64,000 nt of DNA. It comes from Brasenia schreberi (lineage: Eukaryota; Streptophyta; Magnoliopsida; Nymphaeales; Cabombaceae). A program made the translations under genes and the position numbers. Positions within the stretch are counted from its first letter, which is position 1. Every line of letters begins with the position of its first letter. The stretch spans positions 28,338,001 to 28,402,000 of the forward strand of contig JAYKKT010000091.1 in the NCBI GenBank assembly GCA_036023115.1, written 5' to 3'. The notes below the pieces were generated by a model, which saw nothing but the letters and a program-made list of their open reading frames with translations, was not told where the DNA came from and ran no database searches. Below are positions 11,034 to 24,200 of the stretch, piece by piece.

Positions 11034-11583
11034 GGCCAAGGGGTGGGTCTTGGATTTGGGTTTGGATCCAAAGATCCAACCCAATCTAAATTCCAAATGG
11101 ATCTGGATCTGGATATTTTTGTTCAGATCCAATCCAAAATTTATTTCTTCTGTCCTTCTATGGTATTTGAAACGGGCGGTTTTGAACAGGCCCCGGTTCC
11201 GTCGATGACCCGATTTCAGGCTGGGTTTTTCCCAGTCCCTTTGACCGGCCAGTTTCGCTTTCAAGACTTCTTGTCGTCTGATTTTTTATCCGTTTGGTTC
11301 TATCTCAGGCTTATTTTGGATGAAGTCAATCTTCAAATTTTCCCACGGACTTCATATTTTCGTTTTGACAGGCCTGATGCTTAATTTCTGACGGTTTCAT
11401 CAGGGATTTGGCTTCTGTTTTCATTTTGGAGCTGAACTTGATTTTTACCCAAATTTCGGTTTTTGACCTCCTTTCTAGATTTTCTCTGAACAGGCTTCAA
11501 CTTTTCTTCTTTCTCTTGTTTTGGCCTCGAGATGACTTTTGAAGTTTAGGAGTTTAAAAAAATAGAATTTTGGGGTGTTTACA

Positions 11584-12082
11584 CGAGTGTCTGAGCATAG
11601 ACACTTTTCTAATTTAATTGTGTATCACTGTAGCTCCCAAAAATAAAACAAAAATAGTTTTGGAATCTCCACACAAGGTCTGATCACTGTTAAATTCTCA
11701 TGATTTTTGAAAATTTAGAAGGTATTGAAATAAAATCGAAAATCAAGGTCTAAACAGAACCAATTTTTGTTTTTCAGCACTTGATGAAATCTTATCTTCC
11801 AAAACACTTGGTGCACAAGTTGATTCATGTTTTCTCAAGTTTTTTTTGAAGTGAATTTGAAATCTCACCTACAAATCCTCAAAGCGCTTAGGCTGACCCT
11901 TGAGCATCGATTTAAGAAGGCCTAAAGCGAAAAGATCTTGCTTAGCCGCAATCTCCAAACAAGTCAGATTTATAAACTTTGCTAGTTTTTGGAAACTAAC
12001 TGGCACGCTCACGCAATAAGTAGTTTTGAAAAGATTACTTCAAGTCTCTACATATGCTTGGAGTGAAATTTTCACATCTACA
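11584..12082 (+). repeat. Tat LTR 3' fragment in plus orientation
   Basis: About 500 bp from GAGTGTCTGAGCATAGACAC to GAAATTTTCACATCTACA corresponds to the last part of the LTR at 57374-57873 (AAAGCGCTTAGGCTGACCC, CTAGTTTTTGGAAACTAACT). It faces the minus-oriented LTR ending at 11583, forming a head-to-head junction, and stops exactly at the LTR terminus before integrase debris of G3. Confidence 0.7.
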
Positions 12083-12990
12083 AAGGTCTTCCACTTTGAA
12101 GTAGTGAGCATTCATGTTCTTTTCATAGTGTCAGACTATCCTTTGTCAGTATGCATGTCCATGATCGATGGCAAGGAGCCTTTTCTCATCAAATAGATCA
12201 AGCTCAGCCATCCTAGCTTGTTGTAGGGTCTCTATAGGCAAATCGAGTACAAGAGATGTATGAAATGAATGTAATTTGGTATTAATGAGAACTATGACAT
12301 TTGTACCATAGACCAACTCAAATGGTGTGGCATTTGTGGGAGTTTGGATTGAAGTCCTATAAGCCTATAAGGCTTCATCTAGCTTCTCATGCCATGTCCT
12401 ACCCCTCTCTAGAGTTTTGTCGATGATGCTTATGAGGGTAGTAGGGCGATCAAAAGTATTGAGTAATGTCATAAGTCTTACATAACCTCTCTCCTTTTTC
12501 ATTTTTGAATGGGGTGCCATTATCCGACACTAGATTTCTTGGAACTCCAAATTGAGCCAAGATATTTTTCTTAATGAATGCCACTACATGTTGTCCTTGA
12601 ACATTAATCAAGGAGGTAGCTTCAACTCATTTAAAAAAATATTCAGTAGCTCCTAAAATAAATCTATGTCCATTGGATGCAATGAGTGAGATTTGTCCTA
12701 TGATATCAAATGCCCACATGGTAAAGGACCATGGGCTCATGATGGAATGTAATGCAGATGATATAATATGAATGACATTGCCATGCACTTGACACTGATG
12801 GCACTTTCTAATATAGTTGTGACAATCTTGCTTCAAAGTGGACCAAAATAACGTGCCCTAAATATTTTCATGGCCATCATATTTGCATTTACATGACCAC
12901 ATTCCCCATTATGGAACTCAAGCATAATGGTCCTAGCCTCATCATAGTTGACACATCTCAACAAGATGTCAGTAAAATTCTTTTTATAAA
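12083..12990 (-). pseudogene. Tat gypsy integrase (G3), broken
   Basis: The C-terminal part is readable near 12083-12330 (equivalent of ARHFKVGDLVLK and VYGTNAILPIHTKLHSF in the plus copy), the core near 12400-12600, and the zinc-binding end at 12836-12627 with KQDCHNYIRKCHQCQVHG, followed by the core start MWAFDIIGQIS. Several stops and frame changes separate these. The HH half of the zinc site lies near 12880-12960 in another frame. Confidence 0.7.
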
Positions 12991-13061
12991 GAACCCCTCC
13001 TAAAGTCACATATTGGGTTGAAATTTTATGAATAAAAGCCTTATCTTTAAAGGAAGCAAAT

Positions 13062-14160
13062 TCAAAAATCCGTCATTTTCCAAAAAAAATTAATGTCTTG
13101 AAACCAAGGTTTTTCATTTGGATTTTGATTATTTTGGCAAATCTCTAAATCATGGGTGGATAGAGTGGGCAAATGTAGGATTTTTGGGGATCGAGTACCC
13201 AAGGTGGGGTCGATCCTTAGAGATGACCCTAAAGAGAAGAGAGCATCTACTATGGTGTTGTCCTCTCTACCTATGTGAGTGAGTGTGCATGATTTGAAAG
13301 AATCGACCAACTTAGTGGCCAATTCGTGGTATGAAATGAGTTTTTCATTTTTGACTTGCCAAATTTTCAAAACTTGGCTTATAACAAGAATAAAAACTCC
13401 AAAGACTTCAATGCATGATGCCCCTAGATTTTTCAAAATTTTTAGGCCTTGTATGAGTGCCTCGTATTCAGTCACATTATTTGAACAAGGAAAATCTAGT
13501 CGAAATGACATTGGGATCTCTCCCTTCTTGAGGGATATGAGGATGATTCTCATGCCTACCCCTTATTGATTCTTTGCCCCATCAAAGTACATTTTCCATA
13601 CTTAATCATCATTACAACAATTTGATAAAACATGATTTTCTAATTCATTTGTCGATATGCCTTCATCGGGCATTTCATCAAGTATGGGATATGTATCTTC
13701 AAGGGGTAACTCAATCACATGATCGGCTAGGGCTTGTCCCTTAATAGAGTTTTGGTGATAAAATTTCAGATCATACTCAATTAAGAGGAGTTGCCATTTA
13801 CCTAACCTACCCATTAAGATAGGTTTTTCAAAAGGGTGCTTCATAGGGTCAAGTTTAGACACTGTCCAAATCTCATGATCTAGGAAGTAATGTCTAAACT
13901 TTTGGCAAGCTCATACCAAGGCTAAATACATTTTCTCCATGGCTTGATAATTTCTTTCATATGCTAATAGAATTTTCGAAATGTAGTAAATAGCATACTC
14001 TTTTAAGACTATCATTCTCATATTTAGCAAGTAAAACACCTAATGAATGAAAATATAAAGTAATAAAGGTTTTCTTGGCTTTAGAGGTTTTAAAAAAAGA
14101 AGATTTACCAAATAAGTTTTCAATCTTTGAAAAGCGTTTTGGCAATCAGAATTTTAATCA
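13062..14160 (-). pseudogene. Tat gypsy RNase H and archaeal-type RNase H (G3), broken
   Basis: The second RNase H is in 13553-13062 (CSNNVTEYEALIQGLKILKN, CIEVFGVFILV, HIGREDNTIVDALFSL). The usual Asp of GDS is changed to Val, so a catalytic residue is lost. The first RNase H is split between 14145-13957 and 13862-13602 (SKLDPMKHPFEKPILMGRLG, KWQLLLIEYDLKF, then the PLEDTYPILDEMPDEG linker). Confidence 0.75.
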
Positions 14161-15334
14161 AATTTAACCCCATTTCGTAAAAGTCTATTAAAAGGTTTGC
14201 ATCTTGTTGCTAAGTTGGAGATTAATCTCCTAATTACTTGGAGTCATCCCTGGAGGCTACAGATTTGGGTTAAGTTGGAGGGTAGAGGCATGTCAATTAT
14301 GGCTCGACACTTAGAGGGGTCAACCTCTATGCCCCTTTAGCTAACCATAAACCTTAAGAGTTTTCCTAATTCTTTTGTGGTATCAATATTTTTCAAACCA
14401 AAAGGTATAACCATATAACAATATGTACCCGAAGGTATAGTAAATGTAGTTTTAGCTTGATCTTTTGGTACTAACTTAATTTGATTATAACTCGAATAGC
14501 TATCCACGAAAGAAAACATTTCATGATTTGTAGTGCTATTTACTATCAAATCAATGTTTAGAAGTGGAAAATTATCTTTTGGAGTGACTTTATTTGAATT
14601 TCTAAAATCAATGCAAATACGAATTTTCCCATTTGATTTTCAAACCACAACAATATTTGAAAGCCATTCAGAATAAGCAATAGGTTTTATAAATTCAGCT
14701 TTTAAAAGATCTTCTAAACCCTCTTTTACTTGAGAGTGGACATCGGGGTGGATTTTTTTAAACTTTTGTTTCATGAGTTTTGCATTTTGTTCTAGAAGTA
14801 AATGATGCTCTACAATCCTAAGGTCTAAACTAGACATATCTTCATAGGGCCATGCAAACACATCTATGTACAATTTCAAAAATGTAATGAATGATGCATT
14901 TTCATGCTCATGCAAACAAGTACCTATTTTAATACACTTTGGATTAGACTCACTCCTTAAATTGACCTCTAGGAAATCTCCTCCTACAGAATTTAAAGGT
15001 TTTTCTAAGTCAAGGATTTTACGAAATTCGAGAAGCTTGGCGGCTAGATCATCCTCATGGATGAGTGAATCTTCTTCCTTGCTTTGATCACTCTCAAGTG
15101 CCTTGGTTTTTAAGAAAGTATTATGCACAAGAGGATTATTTACAATGGCATGAGACAATTTGGGTTTGAGAATATATATGGGCTTTTACAAAACCAATTT
15201 TTGAGTTTATACACGGTTTTGAAAACCAACATTTTTGGGATTTTTGACCTTTTCAATTTTTTTTGATTTTTCCAAACAAATACTAGAAGGAAGAATATAA
15301 AAGACTTTCTTTTTAGAATTTTCAGATTTTTCAA
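14161..15334 (-). pseudogene. Tat gypsy RT and upstream linker (G3), broken
   Basis: RT blocks are MIVNSTTNHEMFSFVDSYSS, NQIKLVPKDQAKTTF and YCYMVIPFGLKN (14549-14337). Upstream, 15158-14640 has the acidic SKEEDSLIHEDD segment, FAWPYEDMSSLDLRIVEHHL and IKPIAYSEWLSNIVVV. The YVDD block is lost between 14400 and 14337. The Lys-rich linker (15334-15140) precedes it. This copy keeps an intact lead-in but no catalytic site. Confidence 0.7.
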
Positions 15335-15430
15335 ATATTTTTTGGTTTTGGGAGTTTTCTAATTTTTTTTGGTTTTTCCTAATATATACTTTTTTTGGAT
15401 TTTAGATTAGAGAATATAAGATCTTTCAAT

Positions 15431-16620
15431 GTATATTGGGGTAGATGAAACTAAGAATCAAATATATAGAATGCATCAACAAGCATAAAAGAAATTTGAT
15501 AGCATAACTTATCAAATATTACATCAAACATGGAGATATAAGCTCCTTAATTACAACTCTATTAAATTGAATGAAAGAGAACGAGAGATTAAATGAATAG
15601 AGAAGGGAAGAAAGGACCTGAAGGTTGGAAGAAGACCCGATGGCCAAGGGATGGTGGCCGGTGGCTCTTGGAGATAGGCGGCACCTCCCTTTCTCTTCCT
15701 CTCTCTCTCTCTCTCTCTCTTTCTTCCTCTCTAGCTGCAAGAATTCCTTAGTTTCTCTCTCTCTTTGATGCCTCTAATCAACCCCCCCAAGGCCCCCTTT
15801 TATAGCTTTTTAAGGGGGGCTCTAGGGCCTTCCTTGGATCAAATTTTGGGTTTATTATGGAAGACCCCAATTGCATCATGATCTATCCAATATTTCCAGA
15901 TTTTTAAAGCTGCACATGGGCCATGTGGGACATGGGAGTGGTCCCACATGAGCCCATGTGGGTTGGTCTTGGTGAAGGGTGCAACCCTAGATGCAATCAG
16001 TCAAGGTAAGTCACATATTCTTGGTGCAATTTGGCCATGAAATGGTGTGAAACCGGGTGTGAGCTTGATGTTGTGGCTCGCCATTGGCTCGATGCCACTT
16101 GGATTTTAAGTGCAACCTGTGGTGTACTCCATCCTCTTATTGCCTTCGCCCATTTCCTTTGACTTTATGGTGTGACATGACTATCCCACCTTCTTGTTTG
16201 GTCCCATTCTAGCTTGGATTGTCTTGAACTTAGGTGAGGTGGCTTTCACAAACCATTTAACATTGAATCACCCCACCACTTGATTCGAATGTGAGCCAAG
16301 TTTCTCGTTGAACCTTAGCTTGGGTCGAGTCTTGTTTGCTTGCTTTGGATGAACCTGACCCGCTCTTGTCCTTATCTTTTCCAAAAGTTCTGTCTCCTAT
16401 CGATTCGGGCCTTGTCTTATTTTTGGTCGAATCAACATTTCCTTTTGTATTCTAAAATTTGAATTTTATGATGTCGGGACTTCAAAATATTTCCCAAAAA
16501 CCTTTTTATTTTGAAAATGATGTTTTATATTTTATGAAATCCATAGGTCATGTTCAAATAATGGATTTTTAAAATATGCCTCCATTTATTTTGAAAAATA
16601 TTTTTACGATGTTTATAGTT
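15431..16620 (-). repeat. Tat LTR fragment, minus orientation, with TATA box at 15797-15804
   Basis: The stretch begins in mid-LTR text (GAGATATAAGCTCCTTAATTAC, compare 6160-6200) and continues through a CT microsatellite (15698-15722) and a minus-strand TATAAAAG (15797-15804, within GCTATAAAAGGGGG). U3-like AT-rich sequence runs to about 16620, where I can no longer recognise LTR. The outer end is uncertain. Confidence 0.5.
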
Positions 16621-17840
16621 GTGATCTATGGAGATGTCCTCCATATGATACGACATTGTGTCTCCTATGTGAATCAATAACGTCACAACTTTTACTCATA
16701 CCTAATAAGTCATATCTTTATAGTAAAAAAAATTAGGAAGCAAATTGAAATAAGAGAGATATACCTCGAGTCAAAAACTCATTGTCAGTGAGAAATCGGT
16801 CAAAAAATCACTTAAAACAACTAAAAACCAAACCAAATCAACACCATATCTCGATAAATTGATGAATTCATTCGAATTAGTTGTTCTTATTCTCTTTTTT
16901 TTTCTTTTTCTTCTTTTCTGGTAGATTTTGATCCATTAGTTTACTGGAAATAATTGTAGATCGAGTAAGAGGTGGTTGGAATGGGTTGAAGAGTGACAAA
17001 TGAATGGAGAAATGGGTGAAAATGAGAGTGGATACTGGTTCGGTAAGAAGAGGGAGAAGGAACAAGTATTTTCGTGTGAAAAATAATCTGGTAAATACCT
17101 GAAATGATTAGGGATATTTGGGAAACTTTAGAAGAAAAGGTGTTTGGCTGGGGAAAGGATGTGTGCGTAAAATCGAGTGTATTATATTTAAGTAAATATA
17201 TTACAATGTTATATGTAATATTAAAACCATAAAAGGTTACTTTCTATTGTTGAATTCAATGGATGCGGATAGCGCTGATTAAGTGATACTTTAAGTTGCA
17301 TATGAAAGAAAGTCTCGGAAGGCAAGTGAAAGGAGGTGATCACGTAGGCGGTCAATGATCAAATAGGGTGCCAGCACTGGCACGGGAAGGTTCTTAAAAA
17401 AAACGAGCGTTTCAGATCAAATTCTCTTTCGTGTTTGGGTCGAAACGAACATGAAAAGTTTCTTTTCCCGTCGGATGTCGTATAAGCGAATACTACCCGA
17501 AAGCCTCGTTCCTCCCCCCACCTATCGGGTTATTTCCGTTTCAGGTCTCAAATTAGCACCCAGATCCCATCCCGTTAACTATGTGAATTTGTTAGTTCTG
17601 CAACTAAAGCCTTGACGCTTGAATCTTCTCCCCAATTATCTCATCCAAGAGGGAGAGAGAGAGAGAGAGCAACGTCGTCTGCTCCTCCCTTCTGCGGCAG
17701 ATCCTCGTTCTCGCCTACAATTCTGATTCTCTCACACTGAATATATGAACAGACGAAGGTGAAAACGAAGAGGGAAAATAGGTTCTTGGGTAGCTTCCCA
17801 AACGGGCCTTTCGTGAGTAGCAAGCCTCTCTTTAGACTCA
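16621..17840 (+). promoter_or_regulatory. COP1 5' flank, promoter and leader region
   Basis: No coding sequence or known repeat was recognised here. It lies between the last retrotransposon piece and the COP1 start codon. It has an AT-rich part (17170-17235), a weak TATA-like TATAAG at 17481, and a GA microsatellite at 17653-17669 that probably lies in the 5' leader, as is common in plant leaders. The transcription start cannot be fixed from sequence. Confidence 0.4.
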
Positions 17841-18203
17841 ATGACGGACGTCTCCGTGGGGGCGTTGGTTCCCTCTGTGAACAATGGCGATGCGCCCAGC
17901 TTCTCTGAGAAAGAAACCGCCACAAGTAGCGGAGGAACCGGCAACATTAGCAACTGCAACAACATCAACAACAACGCCAACGCCGCTAATGATTTTTCCA
18001 ACTACGGGAACGGATTAGAATTGGACAAGGATTTCTTGTGCCCGATTTGCATGCAGATCATCAAAGCTGCGGTCCTTACGTCGTGCGGACACACCTTTTG
18101 TTCCATGTGCATCCGTACCCATCTCAACAATAAGAATGATTGCCCTTGTTGTGCTAACTACCTCACCAACGGTAACCTCGTCCCCAATTTCCTACTCAAT
18201 AAG
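17841..18203 (+). CDS. COP1: COP1 exon 1: N-terminus and RING finger
   Basis: Codes residues 1-121. The first 60 residues are variable and rich in Ser, Gly and Asn (an Asn/Ala tract at about 38-50). The RING follows: [20 protein letters not shown] with the remaining ligands in CSMCIRTHL and CPCC. The exon ends PNFLLNK before gtttga. The ATG at 17841 gives a COP1-like N-terminus of normal length. Confidence 0.95.
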
Positions 18204-21200
18204 GTTTGATCATTCTTTCATTTTCTTCTTATTCTATGATGTCCATTCTTGATGAATCCCTTTATTGGTGGTTGAAACGTGATTCAGCAATTGATTCTTT
18301 GATGATTAATTTTGAATTAGGAAATTTTGATCTTTGAGTGGGCGGCAACGAGTGAATTGGTGTCATGAACTCTTCTTTTCATCCGTTTTGGTCGTCTAGA
18401 AATGGAACTGCTTGAATTCAATCGCATATAAGATCAACAGAAAGATGACTTCATTTTCATAGATTTTTGGGAAGGAATCTAGGTTCTTTAAGAGATATTC
18501 TTGCCAGAATGAAATAAACTGTCGTGATTGGTTTAGCAAACTTGAGATCCCTAGAAACTCCAATAGGATAGCAATTCTGCCTTCATTTATTTTTTAAGGA
18601 TTAGAAGTTCTAAAAGAACTTTGCTGCTGGTGTAATAGATGACTTCACATTCAATTTAGTATATTTGAGTTCTCATGATATGATTCAAAAGGACGGTGAC
18701 TCCATTTGGTACAAACTTAGAAGGATCGTATGTTCTCAACTTTAAGTTCTCATGATACTCTCTAATAGAACGATGTCTCCATTTTTATCAATTTTGTGAA
18801 GGATCCTTGGTTCTGAAGATCGTTGCTGTGTCTGGAATAGAACATTTCGCATCCAATTTTGAAAAAATTGAGTTCTCCCTGATGAAATTCTGTTTGTAGG
18901 CTTCACATTAGTGTGTAATTTGGCAAAGTAGAGTTCCCATAATGATAATTTCAGCATGACTTTGCGTAGGAAACAACTCCTGGGTAAGATGGACAACTGG
19001 ATGGACATTCATTTCGTTAAGATTGAGGTCTCCGTGATACAATTCAGTATTCTAGGTTTCTCTAAGAGCTTTTCTGGTCAGAAATTGAAATCCTTAGCGT
19101 TCAATTTCATAACTTTAACTTTCTTTCCACATGGACATTCATTTCATAGAAACAATATATGGAAGCGGACTAGTAAGCTGGTTGCAGAAGAAATTAAATT
19201 GGTCTCATCGGGTGCCACTGTGATGCTGGGAAATTTTGCTTGATGTTGCTTACATGTTTTACAGTTTGAAACTTGGATGTTGTTAATAGTTAATACAGAG
19301 AGAGGACTTTGAAAAAGATGTATAGCAGTTCTGCACAAAATTGTTGACAGAAAGAAGTTAACCATGATAAAAAAGAAGCACTTTTTTCTTGCTTCTTTTT
19401 CAAGGACCAAACTTGTACTGATTTATTTTTAGTTGGTTATCTGCTTATGTACTGAGGCTGGTTCTTTCCAGCACAAGTATATTTCCTATTTTATCTTTAG
19501 GTGTCCACATGCTAATTCTTTGATGACCCCATTTGATAAAATGTTGAAGGATTATGGGTTCTCCAAGAGCTTTTCTCATTGGAAAGTACATCCTGATCAA
19601 CTAAGCGGATTTGTTTACTGAAAAGAAAAGGCAATTTTGAGTCCTCATGATACTTTCTAATAGGATGACGACTCCATTTTTATCAATTTTGTAAAGGATC
19701 CTTGGTTCTGAAGATCATTGCAAATCTGGAATAAAATAGTTTGCATTTAACTTTTGCATGATTTAGTCCCCTTTTAAAGAATTATGTTATAGGTTTCAAC
19801 TTAGTTTATAATTTGGCAAAATAGAGTTTTCCTGATGACAATTTCAGCTTGGTGATGCATAGGAAATAACTCTTGGATAAGATGGACAACTGGCTGGATG
19901 TTCATTTCGGCAAGATTGAAGTCACCGTGATACAATTCAGGATCTTATGTTTCTCTAAAAGCTTTACATGTCAGAAGTTAAATTACTTACCATTCAATTT
20001 TGCAAGTGTAACTTTCTATGATACAACATGAACATTCATTTCATAGAAGTAATACTTGGAAGTGGTGCAGTAAGCTGGTTGCAGAAGAGAATTAATTGTC
20101 TCGTTTGTGGCACTTGATGGCTTTGTTTACTGTTGCTTAAATGTACAGTTTGAAACTGGGATGATGTTAATTATTAATACAGAGAGAGGAGCTTGGAAAA
20201 ATGTCTAGCAGTTTTGTGCAAATTTTAGTGACAAAGCAAAGTAGGTCTGGTGAAAAGAAACATCTTATCCTTGTTCATGCTTGTTTTTCAAGGACCAAAC
20301 TTGTAATTTTGCTCCAGGGTTTCTGCATATGTATGAAGGCTAGTTTATTCCAGAGTATATTTAATTCTTTCAATCGTTTTATCTTTACATGCTCGAGTGC
20401 TGATTCCTTTGTTGTGACTGGGGGACTGCAGCTTTTGGAAAAGGCATCCCGACAGATGGCAAAATCAGCTTCACCAGTGGAGCACCTACATCTAGCACTT
20501 CAACAGGTTTTTCATGATTATGTTAATATTGAGTATTAATTTTATTGTTTTGAATCACCAGGCACACTTCACTTTCATGAACTTTTATATTTTTGTGTTG
20601 TAAACAAATATTATGTAATTAAGGTGTTAATTTTTTTATTTTTCTACTTACAATTTTTCAGTGTAGACTCTAGTCCTTCCAACTTGTTAGTTTAGGAGCA
20701 TCAAATTCCAACTCAAACTGATAATCCATGCTAGCCGGAGATGCTTTCTCTGTTCTTATGTTAGAGAATGAGGCTTTAGCGTCTATATATTTAGTCTGAG
20801 TTTTGGATGTTTTCAAAGATTGCATGATTGTATGATCCTAGACAGGGTGCTGAGGTGTCGGTTAAAGAGCTTGATGATCTCCTGTCGCTGCTTGTGGAGA
20901 AGAAGCGAAAGATGGAGCAGGAAGAAGCTGAAACGAGCATGCAAATTCTACTTGATTTTTTACACTGCCTTAGGAAGCAAAAGATCGAGGAGCTGAATGA
21001 GGTTTCTTTCTTGTACTTTATTTTGATGTAGCAACTTTTTACTTTTAATTTAAAGTTTGACTGTGGTCTCCCTTCTATTAAGTTCCTGTCATAAGGTACC
21101 TTTCTAGTGGGTTATGTACATGCTTCTTGGGTCATTTAAGTAAAATGAGAAATAGAATTTATGCATGATGGTTCTTGAACTTTCTGATGGTTTGGTACAT

Positions 21201-24200
21201 CTAATTTCAATTTCAATCTTCAGTATTGTGGAAACCATTGCCTCTGTGTTTCTTTAGTTCCTTATTGGAAAAGCTCTCAAGGTGGTTGAGTTCACTTATT
21301 ATTAAGCGCTGCAGTCCTGCAGTTCCTTCTTGAACATGAAAACCCCCAGGGGAAATTGATATTGTATTGGTCAAGGTGGCTCTAGGTGTACTTTCTGCAC
21401 TTATTATTATGTGTTCCCTTTGTTATCTTTATTTTGAATATTATAAAGTTGTTTTCCTGTCAATTGTTAAGCATCTGCAGCTTAGAGATCACTCTCATGG
21501 AGAGGTTTCATTGTCATGCGATATAAACTTCCTTTTGTGAAGGCACAGTTGTTGGTGATAATTCCTTGAGGACATTATATGTATTTCATACTTGTCTGCT
21601 ATATTTTTTTTTCTTTTCCTATAAACTGTCACTGATGGAATATTTTCGACTTGCTTTCTGTTTCATCTGTGAATGCAGGTTAGATCTTGGTGCTTACTGA
21701 TGCATCTGGAGGATTACTGTCACTTGAATGCTAATGTTTTTCTTGCACAACTTATTCTTTCTTTCTAGGTACAAACTGATCTCCAATATATTAAGGAAGA
21801 TATAAATGCTGTAGAGTGCCACAGGATGGAATTATATCGAGCCAAGGAGAGGTACTTGGTAAAGTTGCGCATGCTTGATGATCCCATATCTAGAACAAAT
21901 TGGCCATCTTCAGTAAATAAGCATGGAAGTATTGCCACATCCAATGCACGAAGTTGCCAGGATGGTTCAGGTTCCACTAGTTTTCACAACAAGAAAGGTG
22001 ACTCAAAATCTCAAGGAATGTATCAAGTATTCCAGAAAAAGGTCCCCTTTAATGGATTGGATTCCCAGAATATTGCTCAATCTGGACTAGCAGTTGCTAG
22101 GAGACGACGAGTTAATGCACAGGTAGGTTACTGAAGTTACTTCGCTTCTCTTTGTCCACTATTTTGTTATCATGATTATTTTCACAAATTTCTGCCAACT
22201 TTGTTGCTTGTTGAAGTGACTTTACAATACAGATAAGATTTTCAATGGCTCGTCCTCTATAAATGTTTAATTTTCCTCAAACAATGTTATTTCTTCATTT
22301 GATATGGTTGAATAAGGAATTTAAACATTGTAACCAATTGTTACCAAGTGATTGTGATGCTTGTTCTCTCTGTCTTTAGCTTGTTTTCATGCCATCTATG
22401 ACGTATGGTGAATGTGTGCATACCAGTGTTATCTGTATCGTACGATACGGTGCGATTCGTATCGTATCGTGGGCCACTATCGCCCGTATCGTATGATACG
22501 AAGCCTATCGCCCGTATCGTACGATACGGGCGATACGCCCAGGGGCCCTTATCCTTGGCCAAACGAAAACCCTCATTTTTGCGGGTTTTCTTGGTTTGTT
22601 TAGAGCTCTCCTAGCGTGGTTTTTTCGCCTCCTTGGTGTTCAAGGCTCTAAAAACGTGCTCTACGGTGTCCATGTAAGCCTCCTAACTCGGATTTTGGTT
22701 ATTTTTTAGTATTTTTCTTCATTTTTTTCTTTGTATTTGTTTTTTTTTTGTGTTATTTGAATTTTTTTTTGAATGACAAAATATGAAGTTATTAAGTGTG
22801 TGAATATGATTTTTATTGCATTTATGAAGTGAGAGACATTCTATTTGAGTGTTATTTGAAGATTGGGGATTTACGAAGTGCTTTTATTTTTAGGTTTTTG
22901 ATTGAATTAAAGTGGTCAATTGAGATGATAGGAAGGGGTGGTAGAGACTCCCATTCTCGTTCTGATGATCCGGCATGGTAGTAGGGTACACCAGGCAGTG
23001 TTGTCTGACGCGTATCGTATCGTGTATCGCTGGGCTCCACGATACGGGCGTATCGTATCGTATCGTATCGTATCGTACTTTAATATTAAAATAATGTAAA
23101 AATAATTAAAAATTAATAAAAAATTGAAAAAAATCGAAAAAAATCAAGAAAAAATCAGGAAAAATCTGATAATTGCTTTAAATTCATATAATGTAAGTTT
23201 AGTACAGATTGAGCATTCAACATTGAACAATTGCATCCAAATTTATATATTTTGAATCCAAAAAATAAAATACGGACATAGTTTACACTTTACAGTACAC
23301 TACAGTTACATATAATGTTACATTTTACAAATTGTAATCAGGATCATCAACTAAATAATCTTCATCTTCTCCTTGTTGCAGATCCTCATCATCATCAGCC
23401 ACACCCACACCTTCTTCTTCAAAATCAAATTCTTCATCTCCATAATGTTGTTGCGCTCCTTCCAAATTAATCCAGGCAACGTTTTCTTCTGTTAGGAGGG
23501 CATTTTCTTCAGTGTCTTCCATAACCCAATCTTCTAATATATCAAAATTATCCAAACTTATTGGATCGAACTGACTTTCTTCTCTATTTACTTTTTTTAA
23601 TTGCCTACGACACAAACAAAGATAAACAATTAGTAAGTAATATTAACAATTGAAAACTGAAGTTAAATAATATCGAATTGAAAATTTGAAAGTAATACAA
23701 CATTACCTTTCACGAAGGCGCATGTTACAACGAATATAAACCAAATCATTAAGCCTTTTGTGTTCCAACCTGTTGCGCTTTTTTGTATGGATGTGTTCAA
23801 AAACACTCCAATTTCTTTCACAACCTGTTGCACTACAGGTTTGGCTTAAGACTCTAACTGCAAAATCTCTAAGGTTTGGACAATCACTTCCAAACCTGTT
23901 CCACCAAACATCTGTAAAAAAATATAAACATTAGAGACATAATAATCCACAGTAATGTAAGATGGAACTTAAATATGAAAATAAACAATGTACCTGGACG
24001 CATCGTAGAGCGGTTGCGAACTGCAACAGGCAAACCCATCAAGTGAAGAGCATTATCATATATCTCCATCTCTCGATGTATCGCATCTACTATGCTCTCA
24101 TCAGGGACTAATCTGTCGATGCATTCAATGATTCCTCGATTAACCTCACCGTCCCTTTTGAAGGTTGTTGAGTACCTCAATGATGGGTTTAGATAGTAGG

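Larger units (their letters stand above)
8269..11583 (-). repeat. Long Tat LTR (5' LTR of G2), about 3.3 kb
   Basis: Bounded by TGTAAACATA at 8269 and the reverse complement of TGTAAACACC at 11574-11583, giving TG..CA ends in minus orientation. It contains the conserved end block (GCATGCCAGCTAGC, then ACGCTCAAGGGTCAG, near 8340-8460), a TATA box at 11026-11033, and the AAAGATCCAACCC/GGATCTGGATCTGG block near 11065-11115 that is also seen at 58620-58700. It is about 1.1 kb longer than the LTR at 55687-57873, mainly through the repetitive stretch 8940-10930. Confidence 0.7.
12083..15430 (-). mobile_element. Tat gypsy copy G3, pol region only
   Basis: A minus-strand internal fragment collinear with G1: integrase (12083-12990), archaeal-type RNase H, RNase H, RT, acidic segment and the Lys/Phe-rich linker near 15150-15420. 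G-patch-like segment, leader and primer-binding site are missing: at about 15430 the linker runs straight into the middle of an LTR. The element is a deletion derivative. Confidence 0.75.

Noticed and set aside
10947..11384. Open frame of 145 codons on the plus strand
   Set aside because: It lies in the LTR opposite to its sense direction, is low-complexity and resembles no protein family.
1..16620. A host gene among the many open frames in the left flank
   Set aside because: Every frame with recognisable protein motifs is gypsy pol, linker, G-patch-like segment or leader; the rest are low-complexity LTR frames.
17641..18001. Antisense open frames over COP1 exon 1 and its leader
   Set aside because: They exist because the GA-rich leader and exon 1 lack stops in reverse; no protein-like features.
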